A stretch of DNA of 9,717 bases from Streptomyces sp. NRRL WC-3549 (GTDB taxonomy: Bacteria; Actinomycetota; Actinomycetes; Streptomycetales; Streptomycetaceae): the NCBI RefSeq assembly GCF_000721935.1, contig NZ_KL585396.1, positions 32,584 to 42,300 on the forward strand. Direction: 5' to 3'. The notes below the pieces were generated by a model. It made no database searches. It saw nothing but the letters and a program-made list of their open reading frames with translations, and was not told the origin of the DNA. This document shows, in pieces, positions 5,928 through 9,717 of this stretch (positions within the stretch are counted from its first letter, which is position 1; each line of letters opens with the position of its first letter). Position numbers and translations under genes: made by a program.

Positions 5928-6896
5928 ATGGTGAGCGCGAAGATCGAACTGCATGTGCATCTGGAAGGGGCGATACGCCCGGCCACCCTGCTGGACATCG
6001 CCCGGCGCAACGGCGAGAGCCTCCCCGCCGACACGGTCGAAGGGCTCGAAGCGCTGTACCGGTTCACCGACTTCCGGCACTTCCTCTCGGTGTGGCGCAT
6101 GACCACCAACTGCCTGCGCACGGCGGACGACTTCCGGCGCGTGGTCGTGGGCTACGCGCAGGAGGCCCGGGCCCACGGTGCCGTGTATCTGGAGGCGATC
6201 TTCTCGCCTGCCGAGCGTGTGGAGTCCCACGCCCTCGACTGGGACGAGATGTTCACGGGGTACACCGAGGGGGCGGTCGAGGCGCGGGAGAGGTTCGGCC
6301 TGACCGTGCGCTTCACGCCCGACCTCTACCGCGGCTGCCCGGTGGAACTGGCCGAGGAATGCGCCCGGGTGTCGGTCAGGTACCGGGACAGGGGAGTGGT
6401 GGGGCTCGGTATCGGGGGTGACGAGCGGCGGAGCACCCTCGCCCCGTACGGCAAGGCGGTGCGCATCGCGCAGGAGGGCGGGCTCGCCTTCGTTCCGCAC
6501 GCCGGCGAGGTCGGCGGCCCGGAACACGTCAGGGAAGCGCTCGACCTCGGTGCCGTCAGGCTGCGGCACGGCATCCGCGCGGCCGAGTAGCCCGGGCTGC
6601 TCGAAGAGATCGCCGGCCGGGGCGTGGTGCTCGACGTCTGCCCGACGTCCAACCTGCGTACCGGAGTCGTCCAGGACGTCGCCGCCCACCCGCTGCCGCT
6701 GCTGCACGCGGCCGGTGTGCGCTGCTCGGTCAACACGGACGACCCCGCGATGTTCGGCACGGACCTCGGACAGGAACATGACCTGGCCGCGCGGTTGGGG
6801 GTCACGGCGGACCACGCCTTCGCCGCGGGCCTCGCCGGTGCGCTGTGCGAGGACGAGGTGCTGACGGGCCTTCAGGCGGCGGCCTCCGCCGGCTGA
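5928..6896 (+). pseudogene. Adenosine/aminofutalosine deaminase-like gene interrupted by an in-frame TAG
   Basis: Reading from ATG 5928 to TGA 6896 in one frame gives 322 codons of a metal-dependent adenosine deaminase family enzyme, which hydrolyses the 6-amino group of adenine compounds. Codon 221 (6588-6590) is TAG. Before it are ELHVHLEGA (zinc ligands H9, H11), VPHAGEVGG (H191 zinc ligand, E194 proton donor) and LRHGIRAAE (H214). After it the same frame continues PGLLEEI, VVLDVCPTSNLRTGVV and NTDDPAMFG (D271/D272), then stops at the usual length. A 220-residue truncated product would lose the final Asp zinc ligand and part of the barrel, so it should be inactive. GAG to TAG is one change; GAC, which I expect in relatives, needs two. 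The LEIARRN-like and FRHFLSVW segments recall the aminofutalosine deaminases of menaquinone synthesis in Streptomyces, but plain adenosine deaminase is possible. A sequencing error is not excluded. Confidence 0.88.
6588..6590 (+). other. Premature TAG stop in the deaminase frame
   Basis: The codons around it read GCG GCC GAG TAG CCC GGG CTG CTC, matching the usual family stretch Ala-Glu-(Asp/Glu)-Pro-x-Leu-Leu. Only this codon breaks an otherwise continuous frame; there is no frameshift. Confidence 0.95.
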
Positions 6897-6903
6897 GGCC
6901 GCC
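6878..6903 (+). terminator. Hairpin overlapping the deaminase stop codon
   Basis: GGCGGCCT (6878-6885) and AGGCCGCC (6896-6903) form a perfect 8-bp stem around a 10-nt loop that contains the TGA stop. No U-run follows directly. A likely end point for the exporter-deaminase transcript before the tetR unit. Confidence 0.5.
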
Positions 6904-6974
6904 GGGCGGCTCCGCGCCGGATGGTTTTCCGCCGGTCGCCGGGGGCGGCCCGCACACACGGCAGCCTCGACCCG

Positions 6975-7031
6975 CTTCCGGCCCGTGCCGCCTCTTCCGG
7001 TCCGTGCCGCCCCTTCCGGTCCGGGCGCCCC
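6975..7031. repeat. 19-bp tandem repeat, three units
   Basis: Three consecutive 19-bp units start at 6975, 6994 and 7013, each beginning CTTCCGG. Units 1 and 2 differ at two positions; unit 3 diverges in its second half. They fill the centre of the 233-nt gap between the deaminase and tetR. No gene is supported there, and the repeat gives misleading open frames on both strands. Function unknown; probably slippage in GC-rich DNA. Confidence 0.75.
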
Positions 7032-7075
7032 TGCGACCCCGGGCCCCCGCCGCGGAGTGCCCTGTCCCTGAAACG

Positions 7076-7107
7076 TGTCCCGACGGGACAGGAGTCCCAC
7101 CGGGACA
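7076..7107. promoter_or_regulatory. Tandem palindromic operators before tetR
   Basis: TGTCCCG-A-CGGGACA (7076-7090) is a perfect inverted repeat. AGTCCCACCGGGACA (7093-7107) is a second, near-perfect copy with 12 of 15 identical positions, its centre 17 bp further on. A lone half-site TGTCCC lies at 7063-7068. The pair ends 22 nt before the tetR start. Two staggered palindromes fit two TetR dimers binding cooperatively, so autoregulation of the tetR-SDR-ADH unit is the natural reading. Confidence 0.7.
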
Positions 7108-7113
7108 TTTAAA
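7085..7113 (+). promoter_or_regulatory. Candidate tetR promoter
   Basis: GGGACA (7085-7090) and TTTAAA (7108-7113) are 17 nt apart, each 4 of 6 matches to the housekeeping -35 and -10 consensus; the -35 and spacer lie within the double operator. An alternative is TACGCT (7118-7123), which ends 6 nt before the ATG and would give a leaderless transcript. Confidence 0.4.
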
Positions 7114-7129
7114 GGTGTACGCTACAACT

Positions 7130-7798
7130 ATGGATGCGACGGAGAACACCCCGGACCGGCGCGGCCGCAAGGCGCGCAGAACCCGGGACACGCTGGCGCA
7201 GTGTGCGTTCGAGCTCGTGCTCGACCGCGGACTGCGGGGCGTGACGGTCGAGGAGATCGCTCAGGCGGCCGACGTCGACCGGCGTACCTTCAGCCGCCAT
7301 TTCCCGAACAAGGAGGCCGCCGTCCTCGACTCGGTACGGGGCGACGGCGAACGGATCAACCGGGCGCTCCGGGCGCGGCCCGCCGCCGAGCCACCGCTCA
7401 CCGCCTACCGCGCGGCCGTCTTCGACTGGCTGGACGACCCGGTGGCCGAGCCCTGGCACATGCGGCCGCGCATCTTCGACCTGCTGGTCATGGCGGAGGA
7501 CGAGCCCACCCTGTACGCGGCGTTCCACCACATCCGGGTGGACGCCCAGGAGGAGTCGATCGCGATCCTCGCGACACGGCTCGCGGTCGATCCTCGGCAG
7601 GACCTCCGTCCTGCCGTGGCCGTCGCCGCGGGGGCCGGAGCGCTCCTCGCGGGCCAGGCGGCATGGGTACGGAGCGGCCGTCCGGCCGCCCTGCCCGAAT
7701 TCGTCACCCAGGCGTTCGACGCCCTCCGCGCCGAGCTGCCCAAGACCCCGGCGGAGCGCAGGACGCCCCACAGCACCACGGAAGAGAGCACCCCATGA
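7130..7798 (+). CDS. TetR/AcrR family transcriptional regulator
   Basis: A 222-residue repressor-type protein. The N-terminal DNA-binding domain is clear: RRTRDTLAQCAFELVLDRGL (16-35), then the helix-turn-helix VTVEEIAQAADVDRRTFSRH (38-57) and FPNKEAAV. It resembles the mycofactocin-type and acyl-CoA-like ligand-binding TetR groups. The C-terminal half is the helical ligand and dimer domain. The frame stays open upstream to 6845, but the ATG at 7130 is chosen because it follows the promoter and operators and gives the usual short N-terminus; only a distant AAAGG (7111-7115) resembles a ribosome site. Its TGA overlaps the ATG of the SDR gene (ATGA at 7795-7798), so the two are translationally coupled. 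It most likely represses its own operon until an alcohol, ketone or acyl compound binds; the ligand is inferred from the neighbours only. Confidence 0.94.
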   Translation: MDATENTPDRRGRKARRTRDTLAQCAFELVLDRGLRGVTVEEIAQAADVDRRTFSRHFPNKEAAVLDSVRGDGERINRALRARPAAEPPLTAYRAAVFDWLDDPVAEPWHMRPRIFDLLVMAEDEPTLYAAFHHIRVDAQEESIAILATRLAVDPRQDLRPAVAVAAGAGALLAGQAAWVRSGRPAALPEFVTQAFDALRAELPKTPAERRTPHSTTEESTP

Positions 7799-8571
7799 GC
7801 ACCGACCTCCCCACCGCCTACGAGGCGGAGTTCTCCGGCAGGACAGCCTTCGTCACCGGCGGCGCGTCCGGCATCGGACTGGCCCTTTCCCGCCGACTGG
7901 CCGCCGGTGGCGCCGCCGTCGTCATCGCCGACCACAACGAGGAGAGCGCCCGCAAGGCCGCCGACGAACTGACGTCGGCCGGCGCCCGGGCCGCCGCCGT
8001 CGCCCTCGACGTCACCGACCCCGTCTCCGTCGAGGCCGGGGTGCGCTTCGCCGTCGACACCTTCGGGGCGCTGCACCTCGCCGTGAACAACGCGGGTATC
8101 GGCGGCCCCTCGCAGCCCACCGGCGCCTACGGCGTCGAGGACTGGAACAAGGTCGTCGCCACCAACCTCAGCGGTGTCTTCTACTCGATGCGCTACGAAC
8201 TCCCCGCCATCCTCGAAGCGGGCGGAGGCGCCGTCGTCAACATGTCGTCGATCCTCGGTACCAACGGCTTCGCGGGCTCCCCGGCGTACGTCGCCGCCAA
8301 GCACGGCGTCGTCGGCCTGACCAAGACCGCCGCCCTCGAGTACGCGGACCGCGGCATCCGCATCAACGCGGTCGGCCCGGGCTTCATCGACACCCCGCTG
8401 CTCCGTGACACCGACAGCGTGGCCCGCGACCACCTGATCTCCCTGCACCCCGCCGGCCGCCTCGGCACCTCGGAGGAGGTCGCCGAGCTCACCGCCTTCC
8501 TGCTCTCCGAGCGTGCTTCGTTCATCCACGGCAGCTACCACCTGGTGGACGGCGGCTACTCGGCGTCCTGA
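7795..8571 (+). CDS. Classical short-chain dehydrogenase/reductase (SDR)
   Basis: A 258-residue cytosolic oxidoreductase of the classical SDR family, complete in all key positions: cofactor motif TGGASGIG (21-28), D46 at the end of strand 2, which favours NAD(H) over NADP(H), D72 for adenine contact, NNAG (98-101), and the catalytic tetrad N124, S152, Y165, K169. GPGFIDTPL (194-202) follows, and the C-terminal HGSYHLVDGGYSAS is typical. It overlaps the tetR stop by 4 nt; GGAAGAGAG upstream may act as ribosome site. The likely reaction is reversible oxidation of a secondary alcohol or 3-hydroxy compound to a ketone. With a zinc alcohol dehydrogenase next in line it probably works on the same or a related substrate, perhaps with opposite stereopreference. 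The substrate cannot be read from sequence; annotation as a 3-oxoacyl reductase would be only generic. Confidence 0.94.
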   Translation: MSTDLPTAYEAEFSGRTAFVTGGASGIGLALSRRLAAGGAAVVIADHNEESARKAADELTSAGARAAAVALDVTDPVSVEAGVRFAVDTFGALHLAVNNAGIGGPSQPTGAYGVEDWNKVVATNLSGVFYSMRYELPAILEAGGGAVVNMSSILGTNGFAGSPAYVAAKHGVVGLTKTAALEYADRGIRINAVGPGFIDTPLLRDTDSVARDHLISLHPAGRLGTSEEVAELTAFLLSERASFIHGSYHLVDGGYSAS

Positions 8572-8574
8572 ACC

Positions 8575-8610
8575 CGGGGGGCCAGGGACCCCCGAGTGGC
8601 GGAAGGCCAC
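8575..8610 (+). terminator. Two small hairpins between SDR and ADH genes
   Basis: CGGGGG (8575-8580) pairs with CCCCCG (8589-8594), and GTGGC (8596-8600) with GCCAC (8606-8610), in the 80-nt gap after the SDR stop. They could be a weak terminator, an attenuator or an mRNA-stabilising element. No T-run follows. The downstream gene has no strong promoter of its own, so read-through is likely. Confidence 0.35.
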
Positions 8611-8630
8611 CGTCCGGTTCACAAAGGTAT

Positions 8631-8650
8631 GAAGGAGAACGAAGGAGAGC
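8631..8650 (+). repeat. Tandem duplicated ribosome-binding sequence before ADH
   Basis: GAAGGAGAAC (8631-8640) is followed directly by GAAGGAGAGC (8641-8650), one mismatch apart. The second copy places GGAG 4 nt before the ADH start at 8652; the first copy is 10 nt further away. The duplication gives the gene two Shine-Dalgarno sequences. An 8-codon frame, ATG 8629 to TGA 8655 (MKENEGEP), runs through it and overlaps the ADH start by ATGA. Confidence 0.7.
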
Positions 8651-8651
8651 C

Positions 8652-9692
8652 ATGAAAGCCGTCCAGTACCGCACCATCGGCGCCGCCCCCGAGGTCGTCG
8701 ACATACCGGAGCCCGTGCCGGGCCCGGGCCAGATCCTGCTCAAGGTCAGCGCCGCCGGAGTCTGCCACTCGGACATCGCCGTGATGAGCTGGCCCGCCGA
8801 GGGGTTCCCCTACGAGCTGCCCTTCACGCTCGGTCACGAGGGCGTCGGTACCGTCGCGGCGCTCGGCGACGGTGCCGAGGGCTTCTCGGTGGGTGACGCG
8901 GTCGCGGTCTACGGACCCTGGGGCTGCGGCACCTGCGTGAACTGCGCGCAGGGGCGGGAGAACTACTGCCTGCGCGCCGCCGACCTCGGCATCAACCCGC
9001 CCGGACTGGGCAGCCCCGGCGCCATGGCCGAGTACATGATCGTCGACGACGCCCGGCACCTGGCACCCATCGGTGACCTGGACCCGGTCAAGACGGTCTC
9101 GCTGACCGACGCGGGCCTCACCCCGTACCACGCGATCAAGCGCTCCCTGCCGAAGCTGGTGCCCGGCGCCACCGCCGTGGTCATCGGCGCCGGGGGGCTC
9201 GGGCACGTGGCCATCCAGATCCTCCGCGCCCTCACCGCCGTCCGTGTCATCGCGCTGGACGTGTCGGAGGAGAAGCTGGCCCTCGCCCGCTCCGTCGGCG
9301 CCCACGACACCGTGATCTCCGACGAGAACGCGGCCGCCACGGTCCGTGAGCTCACCGGCGGAATCGGCGCCCAGGTCGTCCTCGACTTCGTCGGCGCTCC
9401 GCCGACGGTGAAGACGGCCGGCGCCTCCGCCTCGGTCGACAGCGACGTCACCATCGTCGGCATCGGCGGCGGCATGCTCCCCGTCGGGTTCGGCGTCCTG
9501 CCCTTCTCGACCTCGGTCACCGCGCCGTACTGGGGTACCCGCCGGGAACTCGCCGAAGTGATCGAACTCGCCCACACCGGCGCCGTCGACGTGCACGTCG
9601 AGACCTACTCCATCGACGAGGCCCCGCTCGCCTACGAGCGGCTGCACGACGGCAAGATCAACGGTCGCGCCGTCATCCTGCCCAACGGCTGA
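8652..9692 (+). CDS. Zinc-dependent NAD(H) secondary alcohol dehydrogenase, ADH-A type (MDR family)
   Basis: A 346-residue medium-chain dehydrogenase that closely recalls, from memory, the secondary alcohol dehydrogenase ADH-A of Rhodococcus ruber, which has nearly the same length and matching stretches such as VAVYGPWGCG, RAADLGI, PPGLGSPG, LTDAGLTPYHAI and TPYWGTR. Catalytic zinc ligands: C38 (GVCHSD), H62 (LGHEGVG) and D153 (SLTDAG). Structural zinc ligands: C92, C95, C98 and C106. The Rossmann motif is GAGGLG (179-184), and D203 ends the second strand, indicating NAD(H). It should oxidise secondary alcohols to ketones, or the reverse, in the cytosol. GGAG 4 nt before the ATG supports the start. 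It follows the SDR by 80 nt and is probably part of the tetR operon. Nothing looks broken; no gene is visible in the last 25 nt of the window. Confidence 0.96.
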   Translation: MKAVQYRTIGAAPEVVDIPEPVPGPGQILLKVSAAGVCHSDIAVMSWPAEGFPYELPFTLGHEGVGTVAALGDGAEGFSVGDAVAVYGPWGCGTCVNCAQGRENYCLRAADLGINPPGLGSPGAMAEYMIVDDARHLAPIGDLDPVKTVSLTDAGLTPYHAIKRSLPKLVPGATAVVIGAGGLGHVAIQILRALTAVRVIALDVSEEKLALARSVGAHDTVISDENAAATVRELTGGIGAQVVLDFVGAPPTVKTAGASASVDSDVTIVGIGGGMLPVGFGVLPFSTSVTAPYWGTRRELAEVIELAHTGAVDVHVETYSIDEAPLAYERLHDGKINGRAVILPNG

Positions 9693-9717
9693 CCGCCGCA
9701 CCCCCCCGACCGCGGGC

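Noticed and set aside
6588..6590. TAG in the deaminase as a pyrrolysine codon
   Set aside because: No sign of pyrrolysine machinery, and the family has Asp or Glu here; mutation or sequence error is far simpler.
3756..7100. Minus-strand open frame of 1114 codons opposite the exporter and deaminase genes
   Set aside because: Its translation is Asp/Glu/Gly/Arg/Gln-rich without domains, and the plus strand has convincing MMPL and deaminase proteins. Long antisense frames are common where codon third positions are G/C.
7075..7794. N-terminal extension of the SDR frame
   Set aside because: It overlaps tetR in another frame with low-complexity sequence; the SDR fold begins normally after the ATG at 7795.
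8619..9701. Minus-strand frame of 360 codons opposite the ADH gene
   Set aside because: No recognisable motif; the plus strand has a full set of ADH zinc and cofactor residues.

Overview
The window is very GC-rich, its coding frames have the strong third-position G/C bias of an actinomycete, and every recognisable gene matches families common in Streptomyces (Spo0M, orphan TatA, MMPL exporter, MarR and TetR regulators, SDR-DUF2867). It looks like an ordinary chromosomal stretch of a Streptomyces or close relative. No tRNA, rRNA, CRISPR array or insertion sequence was seen.

Left part (1-3053, minus strand): an NAD(P)-binding SDR/DUF2867 protein runs off the left edge and carries an exact 21-bp in-frame tandem duplication. 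Upstream of it lie a small TatA-type protein without a tatC neighbour and an arrestin-like Spo0M protein with a Gly/His-rich and acidic tail. A MarR regulator diverges from spo0M. A 16-bp palindrome of the form TCTACA-N4-TGTAGA occurs twice: in the spo0M/marR divergent region and in front of tatA. It is the best hint of a small local regulon joining these three genes.

Middle (3183-6896, plus strand): after marR come a hairpin, an AT-rich promoter-like island, an MMPL-family (RND) membrane exporter and, 9 nt later, an adenosine/aminofutalosine deaminase-like gene. The deaminase is interrupted by a single in-frame TAG at codon 221; the frame then continues, with all expected family motifs, to 6896. 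The truncated product would lack the final zinc-binding Asp.

Right part (6897-9717, plus strand): a 233-nt non-coding stretch holds a 19-bp tandem repeat and a tandem pair of GGGACA/TGTCCC palindromes directly before a TetR regulator. The TetR gene overlaps an SDR dehydrogenase by 4 nt (ATGA). After an 80-nt gap with two small hairpins comes a zinc medium-chain alcohol dehydrogenase very like Rhodococcus ruber ADH-A. Together these look like a TetR-controlled cassette for alcohol/ketone interconversion.

No wholly new biological system stands out. The most useful leads are the shared palindrome, the interrupted deaminase, the internal duplication, and the double operator before tetR.
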